From: Draconibacterium sediminis | GTDB taxonomy: Bacteria; Bacteroidota; Bacteroidia; Bacteroidales; Prolixibacteraceae | Assembly (NCBI RefSeq): GCF_000949475.1 | Contig: NZ_JRHC01000001.1 | Span: forward strand, 1,798,001 to 1,862,000 | Direction of reading: 5' to 3' | DNA length: 64,000 nucleotides | Part shown: positions 1-8,642 of the stretch, piece after piece | Layout: each line of letters starts with the position of its first letter | Position numbering within the stretch: position 1 is the stretch's first letter | Notes under the pieces: generated by a model | Seen by the model: only the letters and a program-made list of their open reading frames with translations | What the model was told of the DNA's origin: nothing | Database searches by the model: none | Made by a program: the position numbers and the translations under genes

Positions 1-1
1 T

Positions 2-1087
2 ATTCTTTCACGATGTGCCAAACTCGATCAGGAAATCTATTCTGAAGCATTTAAAGCAGGTGGCGAAAAATATGCTAAACTCTGTGAACTGGCATTTCGT
101 CAATCCATTGCGGCGCATAAACTGGTAAAAGATACTAAAGGAAACATTCTTTTCCTTTCTAAAGAAAACTTTAGCAACGGTTCTATCGGAACAGTTGATG
201 TTACTTATCCCTCCGCACCATTATTCCTGAAATATAATCCTGAGCTATTGAAAGGAATGCTAAATCCTATTTTCTATTATTCAGAAAGCGGTAAGTGGAC
301 AAAGCCTTTTGCAGCGCACGATGTAGGTACTTATCCGTTGGCTAACGGACAAACCTATGGTGGCGATATGCCTGTGGAAGAATGTGGTAACATGATCATT
401 CTGACCGCTGCTATTGCCGATGTGGAAGGAAATGCAGATTATGCAGCCGAACACTGGGAAGTGCTTACAACGTGGGCAAACTACCTGCTCGAAAATGGTC
501 TTGATCCGGAAAATCAATTGTGTACCGACGACTTTGCCGGTCACTTTGCTCACAACGTAAACTTGTCGGCAAAAGCGATAATGGGGATTGCCGGATACGG
601 AAAATTGGCAGCCATGTTAGGCAAAAACGATATTGCTGAGAAATACACTTCTGAAGCAAAACAAATGGCTCAGGAATGGATAAAAATGGCCGACGATGGC
701 GACCACTATCGGTTAACATTCGACAAACCTGGAACATGGAGTCAGAAATACAACCTGGTTTGGGATAAACTGCTGAATCTGGGAATATTCCCTGAAGATG
801 TAGCTCAAAAAGAAATTGCTTATTACCTGACCAAACAGAACAAATACGGCTTACCACTTGATAACCGCAGAACTTACACAAAATCAGACTGGATTATTTG
901 GACCGCAACTTTGGCTGACGATACAGAGACGTTCCAAAAGTTTATTGATCCGCTTTATGGATTTGTAACTGAAACGCCAGATCGTGTTCCAATGTCCGAT
1001 TGGTACGAAACTCCCGATGGAGAACAGGTAGGTTTTCAGGCACGTTCGGTAGTTGGCGGCTATTTTATAAAAATGTTGGAAGAGTAG
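2..1087 (+). CDS. Glutaminase-A-like family protein (DUF4965/DUF1793 type), 5' truncated by window edge
   Basis: The reading frame is open from base 2 to the stop at 1085-1087, so the gene starts left of the window. An ATG at 248 lies inside the conserved domain and is not the true start. The visible 361 residues resemble the C-terminal half of secreted proteins annotated as glutaminase A or DUF4965/DUF1793: an [13 protein letters not shown] stretch, a [11 protein letters not shown] stretch, then repeated helical hairpins typical of a six-hairpin toroid. Such proteins are frequent in Bacteroidota glycan loci, where a true glutaminase role is doubtful and a glycosidase-like fold is seen. Family assignment comes from motif recognition; substrate is unknown. 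It lies upstream of a GH105 remnant and intact GH105 on the same strand, separated by about 250 bp of degenerate DNA. Confidence 0.75.
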   Translation: MLSRCAKLDQEIYSEAFKAGGEKYAKLCELAFRQSIAAHKLVKDTKGNILFLSKENFSNGSIGTVDVTYPSAPLFLKYNPELLKGMLNPIFYYSESGKWTKPFAAHDVGTYPLANGQTYGGDMPVEECGNMIILTAAIADVEGNADYAAEHWEVLTTWANYLLENGLDPENQLCTDDFAGHFAHNVNLSAKAIMGIAGYGKLAAMLGKNDIAEKYTSEAKQMAQEWIKMADDGDHYRLTFDKPGTWSQKYNLVWDKLLNLGIFPEDVAQKEIAYYLTKQNKYGLPLDNRRTYTKSDWIIWTATLADDTETFQKFIDPLYGFVTETPDRVPMSDWYETPDGEQVGFQARSVVGGYFIKMLEE

Positions 1088-1331
1088 GGGAGCTTAATAA
1101 TTTACATACTATTGTTATAATTCCGGGCTTCTCAAAAGGTACAAAAGAGCAAGAATCTGACAACCGAAGTTGATGCTGTGGAAACAACTTTTACAGACCT
1201 CGTTTGATATGGTTCGGATTCATGAATGGTAAAATAGAGCTATAATTATATTTTCTGTTTTTCACGGAATAATGAAATGAAAGTTTAATTTCTAAACCCG
1301 TGACTTAAAGAGTTGCAGCAAAAAATCCTGA
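1088..1331. other. Non-coding, probably degenerate DNA
   Basis: No convincing reading frame is present. The stretch lies between the glutaminase-like gene and a GH105 C-terminal remnant, and is probably what is left of the deleted 5' portion of that remnant plus an old intergenic spacer. I see no hairpin terminator, repeat or recognisable promoter. Confidence 0.4.
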
Positions 1332-1568
1332 GTGGTTGGTAGAATTAAACGGTGTCGTTTAGTTGAGGGAATATATACTCCTATAGCCCGAAAAGCCTGG
1401 ATGGCTCTGGTTCCGTACGTTGATGAAGATGGGGCAGTAGCGGAAGTTTGTGTTGGAACCAACAAAAAAAATGACAAGCAATACTATTACGACCGTCCAC
1501 GAAGAAAAGGAGATTATCACGGGCAGGCTCCGTACCTTTGGTGTGTGAATGCGCTTTTGGAAAAATAG
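1332..1568 (+). pseudogene. Remnant: C-terminal fragment of a second GH105 hydrolase
   Basis: About 75 codons end in the same ALLEK-stop sequence as the intact GH105 gene ending at 2846. From 1386 to the stop, 47 of 61 residues match that gene's C-terminus, including the shared block KKNDKQYYYDRPR and HGQAP. Weaker similarity continues back to about 1340 and an in-frame TGA lies at 1329-1331. The fragment has no signal peptide, no catalytic Asp residues and no good start codon (first codon in frame is GTG). It is best read as the 3' end of a tandem GH105 copy whose 5' part was lost by deletion. About 170 bp of AT-rich DNA separates it from the intact paralogue. Confidence 0.8.
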
Positions 1569-1739
1569 AAGACAGTACATTCGAAAAGAATGTCAATATG
1601 TACAGTGAGCTGCCTATCAATAGCCTAAAGTATATTTGTCTTTAAAAAAGAACAATTGTACTATGAAAAGTACATCATAACTGTTATTTTCAACCTTTAC
1701 TTTGAAACCAATCTAAACTTTGAATAAATCTATCAAAAA

Positions 1740-2846
1740 ATGAAACTATCAACTTATTTATTACTGGCAGTTGCACTGTTGCTGACTAATATTTGCGTAG
1801 CTCAAAATTATTTTGATGATTTTCCTGTAATGGCAAATCCAAAAACGGTTGGCGATAAGCTGAGCACACGTTTTCTGGAAAGTAAACACCAGCTTTATGG
1901 CGACCGAGGTATCCATTATGCTGAAGTTTGTACATGGTACGGGGCGCTTAAATTCGCCGAACTTACCGATGATCAGGATTTGGTAAAGGAACTGAGGACA
2001 CGTTTTGAATTATTGTTTCATATCGAAAAAGACCTTCTCCCTCCTCCGATTCATGTAGATCAGAATATGTTTGGTAGTCTGCCGTTGAGATTATATACCA
2101 TGACCAAAGATGAACGTTACCTCGAACTTGGATTGCCTTATGCTGATTCGCAGTGGATTCTTCCACCCAATGCGAACGAAGAAGAACGCAAATGGCACGA
2201 AAAAGGTTTTTCATGGCAAACCCGACTTTGGATCGACGATATGTATATGATCACAGTTGTACAGAATCAGGCATATAAAGTAACAGGTGATCCGAAATAT
2301 ATTGATCGGGCGGCAAATGAAATGGTTCTTTATCTGGATGAAATACAGCGTCCCAACGGACTTTTCTATCATGCACCTGATGTGCCTTATTACTGGGCGA
2401 GAGGAAATGGGTGGATGGCAGTAGGAATGGCCGATTTACTTTATGATTTGCCTGAGAATCATAAGGATCGTCCACGTATTATGGAAGGTTATTTAGCCAT
2501 GATGAAAAGTCTTAAAGCGTATCAAAGCCCAGGTGGTATGTGGAATCAGCTGATCGATGAACCAGATTTTTGGCCCGAAACATCAGGAACAGCAATGTTT
2601 ACCTATGCATTTATTATGGGTGTTAAACATGGTTGGCTTGATGCTGAAGAGTATGGTCCGGCGGCACGTCAGGCCTGGTTAGCCATGGTACCGTATATTG
2701 ATGAGCAAGGTAACGTAACCGAAGTTTGCATTGGAACAGGTAAAAAGAACGATAAGCAATATTATTATGATCGTCCACGCCCTGTTGGAGATTTTCATGG
2801 ACAGGCTCCATATATATGGTGTGTAAATGCCCTTTTGGAGAAATAG
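1740..2846 (+). CDS. GH88/GH105 family unsaturated glucuronyl/galacturonyl hydrolase, secreted
   Basis: A 368-residue (alpha/alpha)6 hydrolase. The family removes the 4,5-unsaturated uronic acid that polysaccharide lyases leave on oligosaccharide non-reducing ends, through vinyl-ether hydration. Residues 1-21 form a Sec signal peptide ending CVAQ. Family landmarks are the Asp in HVDQN (D107), the WIDDMYM block with the catalytic Asp pair (D166/D167), YYWARGNGWMAVGM around 218-230, and the GMWNQLIDEPDFWPETSGT block. Length is normal for GH105, so the protein looks intact. It is the likely parent paralogue of the fragment at 1332-1568. A uronic-acid-bearing substrate such as a pectin side chain or ulvan-like glycan is implied, though no lyase is encoded in this window. 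Exact linkage cannot be read from sequence. Confidence 0.88.
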   Translation: MKLSTYLLLAVALLLTNICVAQNYFDDFPVMANPKTVGDKLSTRFLESKHQLYGDRGIHYAEVCTWYGALKFAELTDDQDLVKELRTRFELLFHIEKDLLPPPIHVDQNMFGSLPLRLYTMTKDERYLELGLPYADSQWILPPNANEEERKWHEKGFSWQTRLWIDDMYMITVVQNQAYKVTGDPKYIDRAANEMVLYLDEIQRPNGLFYHAPDVPYYWARGNGWMAVGMADLLYDLPENHKDRPRIMEGYLAMMKSLKAYQSPGGMWNQLIDEPDFWPETSGTAMFTYAFIMGVKHGWLDAEEYGPAARQAWLAMVPYIDEQGNVTEVCIGTGKKNDKQYYYDRPRPVGDFHGQAPYIWCVNALLEK

Positions 2847-3002
2847 GCAGCTTCGTTTCAAAAATTGTCACGAGCTAATGAACGAAAAAAATGAATATTC
2901 TGATCATGCTGTTAGTGTAGTTTTATGGAACTATTTGAAGTGGGGAAGAACAAAAAAGATGTATTGAAATGACAATAATTCAATAGTCAAAATGTAAGTT
3001 TC

Positions 3003-4613
3003 ATGAAGGAAATAAAGTCTGTTTTATTCATATTACTTCTGTTATTTTCGTTTGTATCATCGGCAAACAGAAAAGATAACAGACCAAATATCCTTTTTGC
3101 GATCAGCGACGACCAATCATTTGCACACACAAGCTTTGCAGGTTGCAAGTTTGTAAATACTCCGGCTTTTGACATGGTAGCCAGCGAAGGTGTTTATTTT
3201 AGCAATTGTATTGCCGGATCTCCGGGATGTGCGCCAAGCCGCAGTTCGATTGTTACAGGCCGCCACCACTGGCAAAACGAGCAATCGGGGCAACACGCTT
3301 CTTCATGGATGAAAAAACACATTCCATTCGTTGATTTACTCGAAGCTAACGGTTATGCTACCGGCAGAACCGGAAAAGGTGTTGATCCATTTCAGTATGC
3401 CCGTTCGGTAGATGATTCACTTTGGCGATCGACTAATGCTGCGGGTATCGAACATAGCCATATTGTATACAGAAAAGGAACGCCCGGCGATGAACGAACC
3501 GCCAACGGAATTAGCGACATCAACTACTTCGAAAATTTCAAATATTTTCTTGAAAATGTTAAGGGCGAAAAACCATTTTTCTTCTGGTATGGCGCTAAAG
3601 AGCCACACCGGGGCTACGAAGAGGATTCATGGAAACGAAACAACAAAAATCAGGATGACATAAAAAAGGTACCTGAGTTTTTCCCGGATAACGGCATTAT
3701 TCGGGGAGATATGCTTGATTATGCAGTTGAAATTGAATGGTTTGATTTGCATTTGCAACGTATGCTCCAGTATCTTGATGAAATTGGCGAACTGGAAAAT
3801 ACCATAGTAGTTATTACGGCTGACAATGGAATGCCGTTCCCGCGGGCAAAAGCCAATGGCTACGATTATGGTATACATGTGCCCATGGCCATTCGGTTTC
3901 CAAAAAACTTTCCCGGAGGGCGTGTAGTCGATGATCCTGTAAGTTTTGCCGACCTTGCTCCAACCATTCTTTCTATTACAAAAACCGGTTCCGAAGGCAT
4001 GCTTTCCATGTCGGGAGAAAGTATGATTAATATTCTTGAATCGAAGAAACAGGGAATTGTCGATCCTTCGAAAAAGTATGTATTCTCCGGGCGTGAAAGA
4101 CACTCGTCTTCACGTTATGAAAACTGGGGTTACCCGCAGCGAATGATTCGCAGCGAAGATTTTCTGTACATCTGGAACATTAAACCCGAACGTTGGCCTG
4201 CCGGTGCTCCTCAGCGAATAAAACCCGGAACAGAGGATGAATTATTGCCGATGTATGGAATTGATGAAGATGGACAGCACCATTCCGACTGGGCATTTAC
4301 CGACATTGATGCGTGTCCCACAAAATCGTACATTGTGGAACATTACGATGAGCCCGAAATTCAACCTTATTTTAATCTGGCGGTTGCAAAAAGAGCAGAA
4401 GTTGAATTTTTCGACATAAAAAACGACCCGTATTGCCTGAATAACCTGGCAGGGAATCCAGAATATTCGTCTATAGAACAGGAAATGAAAGATGCGCTGA
4501 TGAGTGAATTGAAGAAATCAGGCGATCCGCGTGTTGTAGGGCCGGATAAGGAAGTTTTTGATTCGTATATTCGTTACAGTCCAATGCGCGAATTCCCGGC
4601 ACCTGAGAAGTAG
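3003..4613 (+). CDS. Family S1 sulfatase (formylglycine-dependent), secreted
   Basis: A 536-residue type I sulfatase that hydrolyses sulfate esters (or N-sulfates) on glycans. Residues 1-21 are a signal peptide. The metal-site motif SDDQS lies near residue 35. The maturation motif is GCAPSRSS, with Cys76 the residue expected to become formylglycine and Arg80 supporting it. A TADNGMPFPR block holds the second metal-binding Asp/Asn pair. Overall pattern is closest to heparan N-sulfatase-like S1 members, but the subfamily is not certain. Activity needs an anaerobic sulfatase-maturating enzyme, which is not encoded here. It sits between GH105 and the DUF1080 gene, all on the plus strand, and suggests that the substrate of this region carries sulfate. 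Confidence 0.88.
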   Translation: MKEIKSVLFILLLLFSFVSSANRKDNRPNILFAISDDQSFAHTSFAGCKFVNTPAFDMVASEGVYFSNCIAGSPGCAPSRSSIVTGRHHWQNEQSGQHASSWMKKHIPFVDLLEANGYATGRTGKGVDPFQYARSVDDSLWRSTNAAGIEHSHIVYRKGTPGDERTANGISDINYFENFKYFLENVKGEKPFFFWYGAKEPHRGYEEDSWKRNNKNQDDIKKVPEFFPDNGIIRGDMLDYAVEIEWFDLHLQRMLQYLDEIGELENTIVVITADNGMPFPRAKANGYDYGIHVPMAIRFPKNFPGGRVVDDPVSFADLAPTILSITKTGSEGMLSMSGESMINILESKKQGIVDPSKKYVFSGRERHSSSRYENWGYPQRMIRSEDFLYIWNIKPERWPAGAPQRIKPGTEDELLPMYGIDEDGQHHSDWAFTDIDACPTKSYIVEHYDEPEIQPYFNLAVAKRAEVEFFDIKNDPYCLNNLAGNPEYSSIEQEMKDALMSELKKSGDPRVVGPDKEVFDSYIRYSPMREFPAPEK

Positions 4614-4704
4614 GAAATATAGCGCCGGACAATAGGACAATGTATTAGAATACGAACCTTAATGAATTTAAAAAGTATAATGAATATTATAAAAAAAACA
4701 ACCA

Positions 4705-6102
4705 ATGAGAGTATTAGTATTATCTGGTTTGCTAGTGGTGCTTTCCTTGTTAGGAAATGCTTATACTAACAAATCATCCAACGAATGGAAACAACTATTC
4801 GATGGCAAATCATTAAAAGGCTGGGAAGTTTTAAACGGAACAGCCGAGTATAAAGTTGAAGATGGCGAGATAATCGGCACCAGTAAAGCAGGTACTCCAA
4901 ACACATTTTTAGCTACTGAAAAAAACTACGGCGATTTTATTTTGGAATACGAAATGAAAATGGAAGCCGGCCTGAATTCAGGAGTGCAAATCCGCAGCAA
5001 CAGTCTGAAAGATTACAGAGATGGCCGCGTTCACGGCTACCAGGTAGAGTGCGACGATTCAGAAAGACGCTGGTCGGGAGGAATTTACGATGAGGCACGC
5101 CGCGGCTGGCTTTACCCGCTGGAATACAACCAGCCGGCAAAAAAAGCCTACAAAAACGGCGAATGGAATAAATACCGTGTTGAAGCCATTGGTAATACCA
5201 TTCGCACCTGGATTAATGATCAGCCGGTTGCCAACCTGGTTGATGATTTAACTGCCGAAGGTTTTATCGCACTTCAGGTACATTCAATCGGAAACAGTAC
5301 AGAAAAGGAAGGCAAAACCATTCGCTGGAAAAATATCCAAATTAAAACCGAAAACCTGGAAAGCGCCCGTATGCCAATGCCGGAAGGAGTTCGGGAAGTG
5401 AGTTATTTAACCAATACGCTTACCGAAAAAGAAAAGAGCAATGGCTGGAAATTGCTATGGGATGGCAAAACCACAAAAGGCTGGCGCGGAGTAAAACTGG
5501 ATAACTTTCCGCAACGAGGCTGGCACATTGAAGACGGCACTTTGGTGGTTGAAAAAGCCGATGGTGCAGAATCAGGAAATGGCGGCGATATCGTTACCGA
5601 AAAAATGTATAAGAACTTTATTCTGGAAGTTGATTTTAACCTGACTGAAGGTGCCAACAGCGGAATAAAATATTTTGTACAGGGGAACTTGAATAAAGGA
5701 GAAGGTTCTGCTATCGGATGCGAATTTCAGATCCTGGATGATAAAAAACATCCTGATGCAAAAAAAGGCGTATTGGGCAACCGCACACTGGCATCGCTTT
5801 ACGACCTGATTCCGGCTAACGGAACGTTTTATGATCCGAATCTCCGGCAGAAACGATTTAACGGCATAAACAGCTGGAACCGTGCCCGGGTTGAAGTAAA
5901 AGGCAATCATGTAACGCATTATCTGAATGGAATAAAAGTAGTTGAATACGAACGCAATACCCAGCAGTGGCAGGCGCTGGTAAACTACAGCAAATACCAG
6001 CAATGGGAAAATTTCGGAAATTTTGAAGAAGGCCATATTCTTCTGCAGGACCATGGCGACAAGGTGCAGTTCAGAAATATAAAAATTAAAGAACTGGATT
6101 AA
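4705..6102 (+). CDS. Double DUF1080 (3-keto-disaccharide hydrolase-type) protein, secreted
   Basis: A 465-residue protein with an N-terminal signal peptide (about 1-22) followed by two DUF1080 concanavalin-like sandwich domains, roughly residues 28-214 and 246-463. Each opens with the family signature: [10 protein letters not shown] in the first and [11 protein letters not shown] in the second. Each has a core NSGVQIR or NSGIKYF strand. DUF1080 is now annotated as 3-keto-disaccharide hydrolase, which cleaves glycosides after oxidation at C3 of the sugar. The next gene encodes a Gfo/Idh/MocA oxidoreductase, the family able to make such 3-keto sugars, so a joint redox-assisted cleavage is a reasonable inference. 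Simple glycan binding by one of the two domains is an alternative. Confidence 0.82.
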   Translation: MRVLVLSGLLVVLSLLGNAYTNKSSNEWKQLFDGKSLKGWEVLNGTAEYKVEDGEIIGTSKAGTPNTFLATEKNYGDFILEYEMKMEAGLNSGVQIRSNSLKDYRDGRVHGYQVECDDSERRWSGGIYDEARRGWLYPLEYNQPAKKAYKNGEWNKYRVEAIGNTIRTWINDQPVANLVDDLTAEGFIALQVHSIGNSTEKEGKTIRWKNIQIKTENLESARMPMPEGVREVSYLTNTLTEKEKSNGWKLLWDGKTTKGWRGVKLDNFPQRGWHIEDGTLVVEKADGAESGNGGDIVTEKMYKNFILEVDFNLTEGANSGIKYFVQGNLNKGEGSAIGCEFQILDDKKHPDAKKGVLGNRTLASLYDLIPANGTFYDPNLRQKRFNGINSWNRARVEVKGNHVTHYLNGIKVVEYERNTQQWQALVNYSKYQQWENFGNFEEGHILLQDHGDKVQFRNIKIKELD

Positions 6103-6144
6103 TTAAAACTATAGCACAAATTTTTAATCTTAAATCGACTAAAA

Positions 6145-7557
6145 ATGCAAACAAACAGAAGAAAATTTATACGCAATTCGATGCTCGGAATCGGGGCAGT
6201 TACTATTGTTCCAAGCCATGTAGTATTTGGCAAACCGGGCCGTGTAATGCCCAACGATAAAGTGAACCTGGCTTTTTGTGGAATCGGAAACCGGGGAGGA
6301 CAAATTCTAAGATCGTTTATGAATACCGGAATGGTAAATAACGTTGCCATGTGCGATACCGATATGGGAGCCAAACATACGCTGGCCTCTATCGAAGCCA
6401 ATCCAAAAGCAACACAATTTCAGGATTTCCGTGTAATGTTCGATAAGGCAGCGAAGTCGTTTGATGCGGTGGTGGTTGGAACACCCGATTTTTCGCATTT
6501 CCCGATTACCATTCTGGCCATGTCGATGGGTAAAGGTGTCTATACCGAGAAACCACTTACTCGTACTTTCCAGGAATCGGAATTACTGATGAAGGCAGCC
6601 AAAAAGTACGGAGTAGTAACGCAGATGGGAAACCAGGGGCATTCTGAAGGCAACTATTTTCAGTTTAAAACCTGGGTGGAAGCCGGCATTATAAAAGACG
6701 TAACCAAAGTAGTGGCACACATGAACAGTGCCCGCAGATGGCATGGCTGGGACACCGGCATGACTTCATTCCCGAAAGCCGAGCCAATTCCTGAAACGCT
6801 GGATTGGGACACCTGGCTGGGCACGGCACAGCACCACGATTACAACAAAGATTTTATAAACGGACAATGGCGTTGCTGGTACGATTTCGGAATGGGAGCA
6901 TTGGGCGACTGGGGTGCTCATATCATCGATACCGTTCACGAATTTTTGGACCTGGGCTTGCCTTACGAGGTTGATCCGGTAAAAATAGAAGGTCACAATC
7001 CGCTGTTTTACCCGCAGTCTACCACGCTCGATTTTAAATTCCCGAAACGGAAAGGCATGCCGGCGCTTACCATCAGTTGGTACGACGGTGTAAACAATCA
7101 ACCCGAACTGCCCGAGAATTACGGAAAATCGGAACTGGCAGAAGGAATTCCAGCAGCAAGTACAGGTCAGATCGAAACACGAAAACTGAATCCGGGAAAA
7201 ATCATTTACAGCAAAGATTTGGTTTTTAAAGGAGGCTCGCACGGAAGTACTTTATCGATACTGCCATCGAAAAAGGCAGAAAAAGTGATGCAAAACCTAC
7301 CGGAAGTTCCCAAAAGTCCATCCAGTCACTTCGAGAACTTTGTACTGGCTTGTAAGGGAGAAGAGAAAACACGCTCGCCGTTTGAGGTTTCCGGTCCGTT
7401 GAGCCAGGTATTTGTTTTGGGAACACTGGCGCAACGCCTGAATACCACACTGAAATTTGATCGCGAGAGCAAGCAGATCACAAACAGTTCGCTGGCAAAC
7501 GATTTACTACAGGGACCACCGCCGCGTAAAGGCTGGGAAGAATTCTATCGTTTGTAG
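6145..7557 (+). CDS. Gfo/Idh/MocA family oxidoreductase with Tat-type signal
   Basis: A 470-residue NAD(P)-dependent sugar oxidoreductase. The N-terminus has a twin-arginine motif (NRRKFIR) before a hydrophobic stretch, so it is probably exported folded with its cofactor. The Rossmann nucleotide site is visible as FCGIGNRGG (about 45-52), followed by CDTD at the second strand, VGTPDFSH, and the EKPLT motif (catalytic-type Lys136). GDWGAHIIDTVHEF supplies the conserved active-site His259. The family oxidises or reduces sugar hydroxyls. Forty-two bases separate it from the DUF1080 gene, consistent with one operon and a 3-keto-glycoside route. The C-terminus ends in the GPPPRKGWEEFYRL type seen in many Bacteroidota and Planctomycetes homologues. 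Substrate is unknown. Confidence 0.88.
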   Translation: MQTNRRKFIRNSMLGIGAVTIVPSHVVFGKPGRVMPNDKVNLAFCGIGNRGGQILRSFMNTGMVNNVAMCDTDMGAKHTLASIEANPKATQFQDFRVMFDKAAKSFDAVVVGTPDFSHFPITILAMSMGKGVYTEKPLTRTFQESELLMKAAKKYGVVTQMGNQGHSEGNYFQFKTWVEAGIIKDVTKVVAHMNSARRWHGWDTGMTSFPKAEPIPETLDWDTWLGTAQHHDYNKDFINGQWRCWYDFGMGALGDWGAHIIDTVHEFLDLGLPYEVDPVKIEGHNPLFYPQSTTLDFKFPKRKGMPALTISWYDGVNNQPELPENYGKSELAEGIPAASTGQIETRKLNPGKIIYSKDLVFKGGSHGSTLSILPSKKAEKVMQNLPEVPKSPSSHFENFVLACKGEEKTRSPFEVSGPLSQVFVLGTLAQRLNTTLKFDRESKQITNSSLANDLLQGPPPRKGWEEFYRL

Positions 7558-7594
7558 TCAATTACATTTATCAGAATAGTAAGAAGTAGCATAA

Positions 7595-7626
7595 AACGGA
7601 GAGGCGTGCATGTACGCCTCTCCGTT
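7595..7626. repeat. GC-rich perfect hairpin in intergenic spacer
   Basis: A 13-bp perfect stem (7595-7607 pairing with 7614-7626) with a 6-base loop, in the 82-bp spacer between the oxidoreductase and the next GH43 gene. It is much more GC-rich than its surroundings and lacks a T-run on either side, so it is not a normal intrinsic terminator. An mRNA stabiliser or processing element is possible. Confidence 0.7.
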
Positions 7627-7639
7627 GAAATAAAGAAAA

Positions 7640-8635
7640 ATGCAGTTGAGAATTTATATAACATTGTTCTTGCTGGTGATGGTTTTTTGTGCCTGCGCTA
7701 AAAGTGAAAATTTGCCAGGCAAGATTGATGGCGGCAAAACACCGGACCAAATAAAGAACCAATTTTCACTGGTGTTGGGCGACCCGTTTATTTTTTATCA
7801 CGAAGGCCGGTATTATGCCTACGGAACACAATCTCCGAATGGTATTGTGGTATATGTTTCGGATGATCAAGAAGCATGGAAAGTGCCGGCTGAAGCAAAT
7901 AACGGCCTGGCATTGCACAAAGATGACGTGTATGCCGACAGGTGGTTTTGGGCACCGGAAGTCTATTTTGTAAACAACAAATTTTACATGTATTACTCGG
8001 CCGATGAGCACATTTGTGTGGCTACTGCCGATAGTCCGCTTGGCCCTTTTAAACAGGAAATAAAAAAGCCCATGATAGTAAATGAAAAGTGCATTGATAA
8101 TTCACTTTTTATCGACGACGACGGTAAAGCCTATCTTTCTTTCGTTCGGTTTACTGATGGAAACGCCATCTGGATTGCCGAACTGGAAGAAGATTTAACT
8201 ACGCTGAAAATGGAAACCTTAAAGCCGTGTTTGAATGTGTCGCAGGACTGGGAAAAGGAAATGGGACGCGTTAACGAAGGTTCGTTTATTGTAAAACACA
8301 ATGGCATTTATTACATGAGTTATTCGGCTAACCACTACGAAAGCCCGATGTACGGAGTAGGTTATGCCACGGCTACAAATATTATGGGACCATGGGAGAA
8401 ATCAGCAATGAATCCAATTCTGCAAAAGCCCAAAGGCTTGACAGGAGTGGGGCACAGTGCTATGTTTCGGGACAAAAATGGAGATTTACGAATTGTTTTT
8501 CACTCGCATAACAGCAACACTAAAATTCATCCGAGACTAATGCACATTAGCCGGGTAAATTTCGAAAATGTTGATGGGGAGGAAGTAATGCAAATTGGCG
8601 ACGACATTCTTACGCCGGTTTTAAAGGAGGAATAA
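7640..8635 (+). CDS. GH43 family glycosidase, probable lipoprotein
   Basis: A 331-residue five-bladed beta-propeller glycosidase of the GH43 type, which usually removes L-arabinofuranose or xylose from polysaccharide side chains. The inverting triad is visible: base Asp in LGDPFIF (D48), modulator Asp in KCIDNSL (D153) and acid Glu in VNEGSF (E213). FWAPEVYF and GVGHSAMF are typical propeller blades. The N-terminus is hydrophobic and ends FCACAKSENLP, giving a probable though non-classical lipobox. The same FCACAKSENLP string occurs in the next gene, which starts only 7 bases after this stop, so the two are co-transcribed and share a signal-peptide origin. The exact sugar cannot be assigned. 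Confidence 0.88.
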   Translation: MQLRIYITLFLLVMVFCACAKSENLPGKIDGGKTPDQIKNQFSLVLGDPFIFYHEGRYYAYGTQSPNGIVVYVSDDQEAWKVPAEANNGLALHKDDVYADRWFWAPEVYFVNNKFYMYYSADEHICVATADSPLGPFKQEIKKPMIVNEKCIDNSLFIDDDGKAYLSFVRFTDGNAIWIAELEEDLTTLKMETLKPCLNVSQDWEKEMGRVNEGSFIVKHNGIYYMSYSANHYESPMYGVGYATATNIMGPWEKSAMNPILQKPKGLTGVGHSAMFRDKNGDLRIVFHSHNSNTKIHPRLMHISRVNFENVDGEEVMQIGDDILTPVLKEE

Positions 8636-8642
8636 AATAGAT

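Noticed and set aside
248-1087. ATG at 248 as the start of the first gene
   Set aside because: The same frame is open to base 2 and the upstream residues continue the conserved domain, so this is an internal Met.
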